Below the pieces are notes generated by a model. It was not told the DNA's origin. It made no database searches and saw nothing but the letters and a program-made list of their open reading frames with translations. Positions 1-7,795 of a stretch of DNA of 64,000 bases are shown in pieces. The position numbers and the translations under genes were made by a program. Location: NCBI RefSeq assembly GCF_022440805.1, contig NZ_JAKNTK010000001.1:3100001-3164000 (forward strand), read 5' to 3'. This DNA comes from Holdemania massiliensis. GTDB lineage: Bacteria; Bacillota_I; Bacilli_A; Erysipelotrichales; Erysipelotrichaceae. Position 1 is the first letter of the stretch. Every line of letters begins with the position of its first letter.

Positions 1-1291
1 CCCAGCGCAGATTATCCTTGATCGTACCGGAAAACAAGACATTTTTCTGCAGCACCATCGCGACGCTGTTGCGCAGCGTATCTAAGTCGTAGCTGCGGAC
101 GTCAATGCCGCCGACCCGGACCGTTCCTTCCGCGGCGTCATAAAGCCGCGGAATCAGGCTCATCAGCGTCGATTTGCTGGACCCGGTCGGTCCCAGAATA
201 CCAATCGTTTCGCCGGACTTGATCTTGAGATTAATATCCTCCAGCACATACTTGTCTTTTCCTGGATAATAGCCGAAAGCAACATGATCGAACTCAATGG
301 AACCGTCAGCCACAGTCATAACCGGATTTTCCGGATTCACAATACTTGGTTTTTCTTCCAAGATTTCAGCAATTCGCTGAGCCGAAGCCATCGACATGCT
401 CAGCATGACGAAGATCATCGAAAGCATCATCAAGCTCATCAGAATGTTCATCGTATAGGTGAACAGGCTCATTAATTCACCGGTAGTCAGGGAACTGCCG
501 ACGATCATCTGCGCTCCCATCCAGCTCAGTGCCAGGATACAGCAGTACATCGTCAGCTGCATGACTGGATTATTCCACACCAGGATATTTTCAGCCTTCA
601 TGAACATCTTTTTCAGATTGCTGACGGCTTCCTTAAACTTACCAATCTCGGCATTTTCCTTCACATACGCTTTGACAACGCGAATGTTGGTGACGTTTTC
701 CTGAACGCTCGCATTCAGATCATCATATTTACGGAAGGTTTTGCTGAACATCGGATAAGCTTTCAATGTGATAAAGCCCAGAATCGCTCCCAGAAAAATC
801 ATCGCGTAGAAGAAAATCATCGCCAGTTTGGCATTGATCATAAATGTCATCGACATTGCAACCACCAGCATTAACGGCGCCCGCACACACATCCGCAGAA
901 TCATCTGATACGCATTCTGCACGTTCGTCGCATCGGTCATCATTCGTGTGACCAGACCGGAGGTTGAGTATTTATCAATGTTGGCAAATGAAAATTTCTG
1001 GATATTCTCAAACATCGCCTTGCGCAGATTCTTAACAAATCCCGCGGAGGCATACGCTGCATATTTCCCGCTCATCATCCCGCAGAACAGAGATAAAAAT
1101 GCACAGATCAGCATCAACGCTCCATATTTGAAGACTGCGCCCATATCCCCCTGGTTGACCCCGGAGTCAATGATGAAAGACATCAGAAATGGAAGCATCA
1201 GCTCCATTACGACTTCGCCAATCATTAATATTGGAGCTAACAGGGAAGCTTTTTTATATTCTTTAACTTCTTTAAGCAATCGTTGAATCAT
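1..1291 (-). CDS. ABC exporter half-transporter (permease-ATPase), 3' end outside window
   Basis: About 430 residues are visible, read from an ATG with GGAGAATGTT upstream. The first ~300 residues form a type I exporter membrane domain with several hydrophobic helices. An ATP-binding domain then begins, with Walker A GPTGSSKST near residue 365, and the frame runs off the left edge before the signature motif. The sixth Walker A position is Ser rather than the usual Gly. The gene lies 24 bases downstream of a MarR-family gene on the same strand, so co-transcription and repression by that regulator are likely. Exporters of this type usually work as heterodimers, so a partner may lie just outside the window. 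The substrate cannot be inferred; drug or peptide export is the usual role. Confidence 0.9.
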   Translation of the reverse strand, partial: MIQRLLKEVKEYKKASLLAPILMIGEVVMELMLPFLMSFIIDSGVNQGDMGAVFKYGALMLICAFLSLFCGMMSGKYAAYASAGFVKNLRKAMFENIQKFSFANIDKYSTSGLVTRMMTDATNVQNAYQMILRMCVRAPLMLVVAMSMTFMINAKLAMIFFYAMIFLGAILGFITLKAYPMFSKTFRKYDDLNASVQENVTNIRVVKAYVKENAEIGKFKEAVSNLKKMFMKAENILVWNNPVMQLTMYCCILALSWMGAQMIVGSSLTTGELMSLFTYTMNILMSLMMLSMIFVMLSMSMASAQRIAEILEEKPSIVNPENPVMTVADGSIEFDHVAFGYYPGKDKYVLEDINLKIKSGETIGILGPTGSSKSTLMSLIPRLYDAAEGTVRVGGIDVRSYDLDTLRNSVAMVLQKNVLFSGTIKDNLRW

Positions 1292-1315
1292 AACATTCTC
1301 CTTTCCTTTTTTACG

Positions 1316-1741
1316 TTATTCCAGATTCTTTTTGATTTGATCCAAAACAGAAAAAAAGTGTTCCTGATCTTGCTGAGAAATCGACTGGGAAAGCAAAGCT
1401 TCCATTCGATCAATATTCTCAGTCATTTTCTGGTTCAGCTGCAGCGCTTTTTCCGTCAGCACCAGTTTCTTTAATCGGGCGTCCTGTTGGGCTGAAAGTC
1501 GATAAAGATAACCATCCCGCTCCAGAACATTCAAAATCTCACTGGCCGTGGACCGCCGAATCCGCAGTTCCTTTTCAAGATCCCGCTGAAAGACATCGTG
1601 ATCTTGATTGGCGATCAGATAACCAATCGTCCGAGTCTGAACAAACGTCAGTTCGCAGTCGTTTTCATGCCGGAATTGTTCCATTTTCTGATGGATCATC
1701 TGTTGAATTTCACGAATTTCATATCCAATTCTCCGCTGCAT
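1316..1741 (-). CDS. MarR family transcriptional regulator
   Basis: This 141-residue protein has the usual MarR length and layout: an N-terminal dimer helix, then a winged helix in which the RRSTASEILNVLERDGYL segment is the recognition helix and turn, then a C-terminal helix ending DQIKKNLE. It is the first gene of a two-gene unit with the ABC exporter. A 16-base perfect inverted repeat sits at its own promoter, which fits autoregulation. MarR proteins of this kind usually release DNA on binding a small phenolic or toxic compound, or on thiol oxidation. The protein contains one Cys (in NDCELTF), near the N-terminus. The ligand is unknown. Confidence 0.9.
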   Translation of the reverse strand: MQRRIGYEIREIQQMIHQKMEQFRHENDCELTFVQTRTIGYLIANQDHDVFQRDLEKELRIRRSTASEILNVLERDGYLYRLSAQQDARLKKLVLTEKALQLNQKMTENIDRMEALLSQSISQQDQEHFFSVLDQIKKNLE

Positions 1742-1756
1742 TGCGTCACCCTCTTT

Positions 1757-1799
1757 TGTTAGGACACTAACATTCTACTCCGATTTGCGAACTTGTCAA
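1757..1799 (-). promoter_or_regulatory. Promoter and MarR operator of the exporter operon
   Basis: On the minus strand TTGACA (1794-1799) and TAGAAT (1772-1777) are separated by 16 bases. Directly downstream lies the perfect inverted repeat TGTTAGGACACTAACA (1757-1772), which touches the -10 box and ends 16 bases before the ATG. The size and position fit a repressor site for the MarR protein it precedes. Confidence 0.75.
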
Positions 1800-2027
1800 T
1801 CAGGTTTATTGTGAATTTTAAGTGAAATTTAACGAATTGATAAATTCATCCAAGTCGCAGACTTAGCTCTAACGAAAGAAAAGCCAACTCCCACTTCGAT
1901 ATATTCTCTATTTTCACGAAGAAAGAAAGGCGAAATTGTTTTTCAGACTCTGAAGCTGCCAAAAAAATTCATCGTGCCTAACTCCCTTTCTTACCAACCG
2001 CATAGCTTAGGGGGAAAGGAGGAATCA

Positions 2028-2510
2028 ATGATGGCTTATGCATTACGGTTAGGCAGCAACGGCATCGATGTAAAAAAGATGCAGTATTATATCAATCAGA
2101 TTTTGGCGGCGCCGAATCTGACACCCATGGAGGAGGATGGCATTTATGGCCAGAAAACAGAGTTTGCAGTCGCTGTTTTCCAGTATGTCTATCATCTGAA
2201 TGTGGATGGAATCATCGGACAGACAACCTGGGATAAGATTGTGGAAGAATTTAAAAATCTGTCCAGTCCGGCTGTCGAACGCAACAAAACATCACGGACA
2301 CTGCGGGTTGGCGATGTCGGCTTAGGCGTACAGAAATTCCAGCAGTATTTGAATGAATTGATAGCACCGAATCCGCGGCTGGTCGTCGACGGCAATTTCG
2401 GACAGAATACCAAACGCGCAGTGGAAACGTTCCAGGCACTCAACGGTTTGAATGTCGACGGCGTGATCGGCAACAATACCTGGGATCGTGTTATCAATCG
2501 CCTGCAATAA
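2028..2510 (+). CDS. Protein of two tandem peptidoglycan-binding domains
   Basis: The protein is 160 residues from the ATG at 2028, which follows AAAGGAGG at good spacing; an in-frame ATG further upstream lacks such a site. It consists of two PG_binding_1 repeats of ~70 residues, each with an LRxGxxGxxVxxxQ start and an FQxxxxLxVDGxIGxxTWD end. No catalytic domain and no signal peptide is visible, so how it reaches the wall is unclear. Proteins of this type often anchor lytic enzymes or spore and wall factors. It stands alone, followed by a terminator. Confidence 0.85.
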   Translation: MMAYALRLGSNGIDVKKMQYYINQILAAPNLTPMEEDGIYGQKTEFAVAVFQYVYHLNVDGIIGQTTWDKIVEEFKNLSSPAVERNKTSRTLRVGDVGLGVQKFQQYLNELIAPNPRLVVDGNFGQNTKRAVETFQALNGLNVDGVIGNNTWDRVINRLQ

Positions 2511-2536
2511 TCAAAGAATATCCTTTTGCTTCACAG

Positions 2537-2563
2537 AAAAAGGTCTGTTTTTCAGACCTTTTT
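2537..2563 (+). terminator. Rho-independent terminator
   Basis: AAAAGGTCTG pairs with CAGACCTTTT around a short T loop, and is followed by a T run. It closes the peptidoglycan-binding protein gene. Confidence 0.85.
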
Positions 2564-2577
2564 CACACGATTCAGAC

Positions 2578-2627
2578 TTGACGGCGCATCAGGAATTCGC
2601 TATGATATTAATAGTTCTATATAGAAC
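2578..2627 (+). promoter_or_regulatory. Promoter and operator of the second MarR gene
   Basis: TTGACG (2578-2583) and TATGAT (2601-2606) are 17 bases apart. A perfect 14-base palindrome, GTTCTATATAGAAC (2614-2627), covers the expected transcription start. It probably binds the MarR protein encoded just downstream. The sequence differs from the operator at 1757-1772, so the two MarR proteins should not cross-regulate. Confidence 0.75.
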
Positions 2628-2648
2628 ATTAGAGCAGAAATCCTCGAG

Positions 2649-3131
2649 GTGATTCCTATCGAAACACAGGGTGGTTTTTACATTACCCAAATTAAACAGC
2701 TTCAAGATCGAATTTTTGAACGCTTTTTAAGCGAGCAGGGATTGAAAATCAGTGGGGGACAGGGACGGATTTTATTCGTACTTTGGAAACAATCGCCCTG
2801 CACGATCAGCGAAATCAGTCAGCGGACTTCCTTGGCTAAAAACACGGTATCCATCATGATCGACACGATGGTCGCTCATGGGATCGTCACCCGGCAGAGT
2901 AATCCGAACAACCGCCGGCAGACCTGGATCATGCTGACCGATTATGCCTTATCCCTCCAACAGAAATATGACGCTGTTTCTCAGCGTATGAACACGCTTT
3001 TTTATACCGGTTTCAGTGAAGGCGAAAAAGATCAGTTTGAAGCTTATCTTCAGCGCATCCTAACGACTTTGCACCAGGTAGAAAAGAGCCAAGAAAGCAA
3101 TGAGGAAATAAACTATGATGAGTCAAGATGA
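2649..3131 (+). CDS. MarR family transcriptional regulator
   Basis: The protein is 160 residues and starts at a GTG (2649). The start is uncertain, because GAGGTGAT overlaps it and could itself be the ribosome binding site for a slightly later non-ATG start. A winged helix is evident (ISEISQRTSLAKNTVSIMI as helix-turn-helix, then a wing around NPNNRRQTWIML). The 3' end overlaps the next gene by 17 bases, which implies translational coupling, so the regulator probably controls that flavin-binding protein together with itself. Confidence 0.88.
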   Translation: MIPIETQGGFYITQIKQLQDRIFERFLSEQGLKISGGQGRILFVLWKQSPCTISEISQRTSLAKNTVSIMIDTMVAHGIVTRQSNPNNRRQTWIMLTDYALSLQQKYDAVSQRMNTLFYTGFSEGEKDQFEAYLQRILTTLHQVEKSQESNEEINYDESR

Positions 3132-3549
3132 AATCATCCGCTTTATCCGCAGTCAGAAAGTCGCCGTCGTCACAGGGGTGGACAGAGATGGCTTTCCAAG
3201 TCAGAAAGCCATGTTTGCGCCGCGGCGGATTGACGGGCGCACAGTTTTCTATTTTTCGACCAATACCTCTTCCCAAAAAGTTGAAATCTTCCGCAGCAAT
3301 GCCAAAGCCAGTGTTTATTTTTATAAGCAGGGAAAAGAAAAATACATCGGAATTCAATTGAAAGGAACAATGGAAGTGCTGACGGATCATGAATCCAAAG
3401 CCTCGATCTGGCAGCCGACCGACACCCTGTACTATCCGTTGGGCATCGATGATCCCGATTATTGCGTTCTGAAATTCACGGTCACCGGCGGACGGTTTTA
3501 CAGCGAAGGAAAAACCGAAGATTTTCAGCTCACCGACGAAGAAGCCTGA
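3115..3549 (+). CDS. Pyridoxamine 5'-phosphate oxidase-like flavin-binding protein
   Basis: This 144-residue single-domain split-barrel protein has the family's FMN-type beta-barrel pattern (KVAVVTGVDRDGFPSQKAMF, then VFYFSTNTSSQKVEIF and ASVYFY). Members of this family bind FMN, F420 or haem; small Firmicute members are often called general stress protein 26-like. Translation can start at 3115 or at the adjacent ATG at 3118, behind GAGGAAA. It overlaps the MarR gene and probably acts in redox or xenobiotic stress. The substrate is unknown. Confidence 0.8.
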   Translation: MMSQDEIIRFIRSQKVAVVTGVDRDGFPSQKAMFAPRRIDGRTVFYFSTNTSSQKVEIFRSNAKASVYFYKQGKEKYIGIQLKGTMEVLTDHESKASIWQPTDTLYYPLGIDDPDYCVLKFTVTGGRFYSEGKTEDFQLTDEEA

Positions 3550-3609
3550 GCTTCATCAAGCAGAGCATCCTTTCCTTGTCTGCTGATCATCCCAGCAACC
3601 TGACACAGA

Positions 3610-3654
3610 AAAAATGCGCCCTCCCTGTTTTCAATTCAGGAGAAAGCGCATTTT
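3610..3654 (+). terminator. Rho-independent terminator
   Basis: AAAATGCGC pairs with GCGCATTTT. A nested CTCCTG-type stem lies inside and T-rich sequence follows. It ends the MarR/flavin-protein unit and could also act on the converging cardiolipin synthase gene. Confidence 0.75.
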
Positions 3655-3684
3655 ATTTTATTTTTTTTCAGCACAAAGAAACGA

Positions 3685-5217
3685 TTACATTAAAGGGGCA
3701 AAGAGTTTAATGACATTGACAATCCAGCGTTTGAGCAGGGGCTGAAACTTCCGGCAGTCCGCCATGGTGATCCGCTGGGAAACAGCCTGCGTTTTTAAGA
3801 AATCGTCATGCAGCTGAGCCACTGCCTTTGTTTTCAGCATCCAGGTCGCACATTCATAATGATGAACTAATGACCGATAGTCCAGATTGATCGTGCCGAC
3901 AACTCCCACCTGATCATCCGAAACAAAGGTTTTGGCATGAATAAAACCTGGCGTATACTCATAAATCTTCACTCCGGCTTCAACCAGAGATGGATAGTAC
4001 GACTGCGTGATCAGATGCACATACCATTTATCCGGGATGTGCGGGGTGATCAGCCGAACATCCACGCCCCGCTTTGCCGCCATCATTAACGCTGTCAGCA
4101 GCTCATGATCAATGATCAGATAGGGTGAGGTCATCCATACATAATTCTGAGCCTGGTTCAGAATATTCATATAAACACTTTCCCCTGTCATCTCATGGTC
4201 CAGCGGAATGTCGCTGTAAGACTGAACATATCCGCAGGCTTGCCGATCCTCCTGCTGCGGCAGATAGCGGGAAAAATCAGAGTCTTCATCCCGATAGAAA
4301 TTCCAGGCTTCCAAAAACATCATCGTCAGATTGGCGACGCCTTCTCCCTGAAGCATGACTGCTGAATCTTTCCAATGACCATGCTTGGCATAAGCGTTAA
4401 TATACTCGTCAGCGAGATTGATTCCCCCATTAAATCCCACATTCCCATCAATCACTGTAATTTTGCGGTGATCGCGATTGTTGTGGGAAACCGTCAGATG
4501 TGCTGTAAAACGGTTGAAAACAACCGTCTTAATCCCCATCGCTTCAAGCTTCTGATCATAATGATCCGGCAGCGTCATAATACAGCCTAAATCATCATAC
4601 ATCATCCGCACTTCAACTCCAGCTTTGACCTTTTCCTTGAGAATCTTTAGCAAGGTATTCCACATCGTTCCTTCTTCTACAATGAAATATTCCATAAAGA
4701 TATATTCCTGTGCTTTGTTGAGTTCTTCGCACAGGCGCTCGAACATGACTTCGCCCAAAGGCAGATATTCACAATCCGTATGGGTATAGGGCTTGCACTG
4801 ACTCGCCCATTCGATGTAATGGGATTGGCCGGCATACTGCGGGGCTTCCTGTTGAAGCAAATCTGACGCATCCGGCAGCTGTGACAGTGCGGCCTGACTT
4901 CGCTTGACCAATTCAATCATACGATTCTTTTCTTGCTTGCGTACTGGCGTACGTCCGAAACAGACATAAGCAATCCCACCCAGAATGGGAAGCACAAGCA
5001 TCAGAATGATCCAAGGGATTTTCAAACTGGGTGAGCCGTCGTTATTCACAAGATAAATAAGCAGAAAAAGACTGAGCAGAACACAGAAGGCATAAAAATA
5101 GATGAAATAATTGCTCATTTTCAAGATAATGACAAATAGCAGAATAGCCTGCACCGCAATTAAAATCCCTGTGACGATCAATCGGCTGGTCAAAAAATGC
5201 AACAGTTTTCGAATCAT
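3685..5217 (-). CDS. cls: Cardiolipin synthase (phospholipase D family)
   Basis: The protein is 510 residues, the normal length for Firmicute Cls. It condenses two phosphatidylglycerols to cardiolipin and glycerol at the membrane. Two to three hydrophobic helices occupy the first ~90 residues. Both HKD motifs are intact: HRKITVIDG beginning at His250, and HAKTFVSD near residue 430. The start at 5217 has AAGGGG six bases upstream. It is a single gene, converging on the terminator at 3610-3654. Confidence 0.95.
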   Translation of the reverse strand: MIRKLLHFLTSRLIVTGILIAVQAILLFVIILKMSNYFIYFYAFCVLLSLFLLIYLVNNDGSPSLKIPWIILMLVLPILGGIAYVCFGRTPVRKQEKNRMIELVKRSQAALSQLPDASDLLQQEAPQYAGQSHYIEWASQCKPYTHTDCEYLPLGEVMFERLCEELNKAQEYIFMEYFIVEEGTMWNTLLKILKEKVKAGVEVRMMYDDLGCIMTLPDHYDQKLEAMGIKTVVFNRFTAHLTVSHNNRDHRKITVIDGNVGFNGGINLADEYINAYAKHGHWKDSAVMLQGEGVANLTMMFLEAWNFYRDEDSDFSRYLPQQEDRQACGYVQSYSDIPLDHEMTGESVYMNILNQAQNYVWMTSPYLIIDHELLTALMMAAKRGVDVRLITPHIPDKWYVHLITQSYYPSLVEAGVKIYEYTPGFIHAKTFVSDDQVGVVGTINLDYRSLVHHYECATWMLKTKAVAQLHDDFLKTQAVSQRITMADCRKFQPLLKRWIVNVIKLFAPLM

Positions 5218-5388
5218 TCCATGCCCCTTCTTTCCGTTAAATTACAAGACTGTGAATTACTCTCCTTATCCCTGAAAGACTTCCGAAACGGGAATAAGTA
5301 TTACTCAGAACATCCCGGTCCTTATCATCCTTCTTCTCTATCTTAACAAAGGGGGAATCCCATTGTTTTATAGCCGTCATCCTGCTTG

Positions 5389-5422
5389 AAAAAATCCTAT
5401 TTTTCTTTAGCATTACAGGATG
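5389..5422 (-). terminator. Probable terminator after the 5438-5926 gene
   Basis: On the minus strand ATCCTGT pairs with ATAGGAT across a 14-base loop, with one G-T pair, and a run of T follows. It is moderately convincing. Confidence 0.5.
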
Positions 5423-5437
5423 GTGTAAGGTAAAGCT

Positions 5438-5926
5438 TTATTTAACGTTTTTTCGCAGTTCTTTCGCTTCTTTGCCACTCATCGCTTCGATCGCGATTTC
5501 CACGACGCAAACAACGTCAAGCCGTTCGTTTATTTCTTCATCCGCGCCTTCAGGATGCGCAGGATTAAAGCGTATTGCCAGCTGTTTTAACGCTGCCTTT
5601 TTTTCATCGCTGTCCGTCAGAATACGGGCTTGACCGAAAATAATCACACTGCGGAAATACGTGGTATATTCTTCAGGCACTACCTGATCCTGATCCATGA
5701 CACAGAATGAAACTTTCGGATTGCGGGCAATGGCCTCCAGTTTATAACCACTGGCAGCACAATGAAAATAGAGCTTGGAATTTGAGTAAACATAACTGAG
5801 CGGCACGGCATAAGGATAATCCTCCTCACCCGTTGTTGCCAGCACGCCCGAAGTCCCGCGCTGCAGCACCGCAATGCACTCTTCCTGGGATAAAGCTTGA
5901 TTTTTCCGACGCATTGATGTCCTCAT
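5438..5926 (-). CDS. NimA-like pyridoxamine 5'-phosphate oxidase family protein
   Basis: This 162-residue flavin-nucleotide-binding split-barrel protein resembles the NimA/YhbP-type group: MRRKNQALSQEECIAVLQ, then GVLATTGEEDYPYAVPLSYVY and KLYFHCAASGYKLEAIARNP, where the HCA(x)G(x)K pattern is typical. NimA proteins can reduce nitroimidazoles, but most homologues have no proven role. The start at 5926 has GGAG at good spacing; the ATG four codons later is possible. It has its own promoter and probably its own terminator. Confidence 0.85.
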   Translation of the reverse strand: MRTSMRRKNQALSQEECIAVLQRGTSGVLATTGEEDYPYAVPLSYVYSNSKLYFHCAASGYKLEAIARNPKVSFCVMDQDQVVPEEYTTYFRSVIIFGQARILTDSDEKKAALKQLAIRFNPAHPEGADEEINERLDVVCVVEIAIEAMSGKEAKELRKNVK

Positions 5927-5979
5927 ACCTATTCTCCTTCGTTCGATCTGTCACTTACGCGATCGAATCTGTTTCTTTT

Positions 5980-6008
5980 ACTGTAGCGAAGCTGCGGATA
6001 TTCGTCAA
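5980..6008 (-). promoter_or_regulatory. Sigma-A type promoter of the NimA-like gene
   Basis: On the minus strand TTGACG (6003-6008) and TACAGT (5980-5985) are separated by 17 bases, about 55 bases before the start codon. Confidence 0.6.
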
Positions 6009-6065
6009 GTTATTTTAGTCCAACAGCGATTGAGGTTGGGATCATCCCGTTTTCCCATAAGAAAA

Positions 6066-6087
6066 GAAGCTCCGCAAGCGAAGCCTC
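6066..6087 (-). terminator. Terminator of the DUF349 gene
   Basis: On the minus strand GAGGCTTCGC and GCGGAGCTTC fold into a nearly continuous stem with a tight loop, followed by TTTTCTT. It lies just after the DUF349 stop codon. Confidence 0.7.
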
Positions 6088-6097
6088 TGTATAGTTT

Positions 6098-7258
6098 TTA
6101 CTTTTTAGCGCCAGCACCCAGCTTTTCATTGATTTCAGCAAGGTCGTTTTCCAGCTCTTGAATAAATTCTTCTTTATCCTTGATGTCTTCTGCCATTTCA
6201 TCCGCTGCCGTCTGACTCAGCAAGGTCGGCAGTTCATTTCTCATCCATTTCAGCTGCCGCTGCTGCGACTGGATCAATTCCATTTTACGATTGCGCACTT
6301 CCTGCATCCGCTTAATCCAATCGTTATGCTTCTGTTCATTAAACTGTTTCAATCCGGCAAAATAATCATCCGCTGCACAACGGAATTCTTTCCACAGTGC
6401 ATCTTCTTTTTCCTTGCCGCAGGATCCAATCTCTTTCCACAATCCGTTCAGTTTTTTCATCTGATCCGTATTTTCACGATTGTATTCTTTCAAAGCGACA
6501 ATCGCAACTGCCTGAGCGATCAATTCCTTTTTCTTCTCAGCATTCTGCTGCTGACGCTGATGAATCTCATCATAGGCAGCACTGCGGCGGTCATAGAATT
6601 TCTGCCGAGTTTCATTGAATTCGTTCCACAGCTGATCATCAATCTCTTTTCCGGCAAAGCCTGCGTTTTTCCATTCATCCATTAATTTTCTGAGCTGATC
6701 ACTGGTTTTCTGCCATTCCTCAGAATCCGCCAAGGCCGCTGCCTGCTTGATCAGTTCTTTTTTTACCTGCTGAGCATTGACAGATTTGGCCTTCCGTTCT
6801 TCCCAATTCTGGCGTTTCCGATCAAAGAAAGCATTGCGGGCTTCGTTAAAGGCTTCCCACAGCTGATCATCGGTTTCTTTCCCGGCTGATCCCACGGCTT
6901 TCCACTGCCGCATCAGCTCGTTCATTTCATCCGTAGCCTGATTCCAGTTCTCTGATTTCGCCAAAACCTGAGCCCGGTCAATCAATTCTTGTTTTGCTTT
7001 CTGAATGTTCTGAAATCCTTCTTTGCGCTTCGCATAGAAGGCATCGATCATGCGGTCAAATTCGTCAGCCAGTTCATCTTCATAAGCGGATTCCCAATAA
7101 TAAATCCGCTTCCATCTTTTCTTTAAACTCATGACCGCAGAAGCAACTTCATTCCAGTCTTTGGAAAGATCCAGCTGCTTCGCTTCTTCAATCAGCGCTT
7201 TTCGGTCCTTGATATCTTCATCAAAATCCCTTACTTCATTCATTTCATCCATTGCCAT
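6098..7258 (-). CDS. DUF349 repeat coiled-coil protein
   Basis: The protein is 386 residues, almost entirely helical and charged. It is built of about five repeats of 65-75 residues. Each repeat has a KKELIxQAxxLAxSxxW start, a W-K-xxGxAGKExDDxLW middle and an FNExRxxFYDRR end, the DUF349 pattern. There is no signal peptide, membrane helix or catalytic motif. The family's function is unknown; a cytosolic scaffold or nucleic-acid-associated role is possible but unproven. The start at 7258 follows GGAGGG; a second ATG lies two codons in. Confidence 0.85.
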   Translation of the reverse strand: MAMDEMNEVRDFDEDIKDRKALIEEAKQLDLSKDWNEVASAVMSLKKRWKRIYYWESAYEDELADEFDRMIDAFYAKRKEGFQNIQKAKQELIDRAQVLAKSENWNQATDEMNELMRQWKAVGSAGKETDDQLWEAFNEARNAFFDRKRQNWEERKAKSVNAQQVKKELIKQAAALADSEEWQKTSDQLRKLMDEWKNAGFAGKEIDDQLWNEFNETRQKFYDRRSAAYDEIHQRQQQNAEKKKELIAQAVAIVALKEYNRENTDQMKKLNGLWKEIGSCGKEKEDALWKEFRCAADDYFAGLKQFNEQKHNDWIKRMQEVRNRKMELIQSQQRQLKWMRNELPTLLSQTAADEMAEDIKDKEEFIQELENDLAEINEKLGAGAKK

Positions 7259-7312
7259 CGTTGTTCACCCTCCATTACAAGCACTATGACTTCAAAATTA
7301 GTTCATGGATTT

Positions 7313-7321
7313 ATTATACCA
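7313..7321 (-). promoter_or_regulatory. Extended -10 promoter of the DUF349 gene
   Basis: The minus strand reads TGGTATAAT, a consensus -10 box with a TG extension, about 55 bases before the start codon. No good -35 box is seen. Confidence 0.5.
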
Positions 7322-7474
7322 TTAAACAGGATAAAAAGGATATCGGTTATCGCGGAAGTTCTCATGATTCTGAACAAAATTTATTATTGATTTTATCTTT
7401 TTCCCTTCGCTGAAGGCTTTCCAACAAGCTTATATACCGTTCTTGCCCACAAAGCAGAAGCTTCCTTTCTTCAA

Positions 7475-7654
7475 TTAGCCCTCTTCTTCTGACCTTTGCT
7501 TACCTCTTTCATCATCATTGATAGAGCTGGTTTCAAATGAGTGTACGCTGGAATCTAACGAAAGCTGTGTGCACCCCTCCAACCAAACGAGATGCTTTTC
7601 AAGAGGATACAGACGTTGAACAATGAAATTGATAATCCGCTGCTTCATGTTCAT
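7475..7654 (-). CDS. Possible 59-residue ORF in the 530-base gap between DUF349 and kinase genes
   Basis: This is an open frame starting MNMKQRIINFIVQRLYPLEK and ending in a charged tail (DDERGKQRSEEEG). The nearest purine-rich stretch lies ~16 bases upstream, too far for a normal ribosome binding site, so it may be chance. Nothing else is visible in 7322-7775, which is otherwise AT-rich and non-coding. Confidence 0.2.
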   Translation of the reverse strand: MNMKQRIINFIVQRLYPLEKHLVWLEGCTQLSLDSSVHSFETSSINDDERGKQRSEEEG

Positions 7655-7775
7655 TTATGATCGTTTTTTCTTTCCGTTTTCCGTTTGCGCAAAAGAAAAG
7701 AATCCTTGAATTCCGGACTCTAATCTAAAAATCAATATAAAATTTATCCTGCTGAAAAGAAAAAGCACATTTTGC

Positions 7776-7795
7776 CTGAGCTTCAAAGCGCTCAG
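7776..7795 (-). terminator. Probable terminator of the hybrid kinase
   Basis: On the minus strand CTGAGC and GCTCAG form a 6-base stem that overlaps the stop codon. A T-rich stretch follows, but only after about 12 bases, so its strength is uncertain. Confidence 0.45.
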
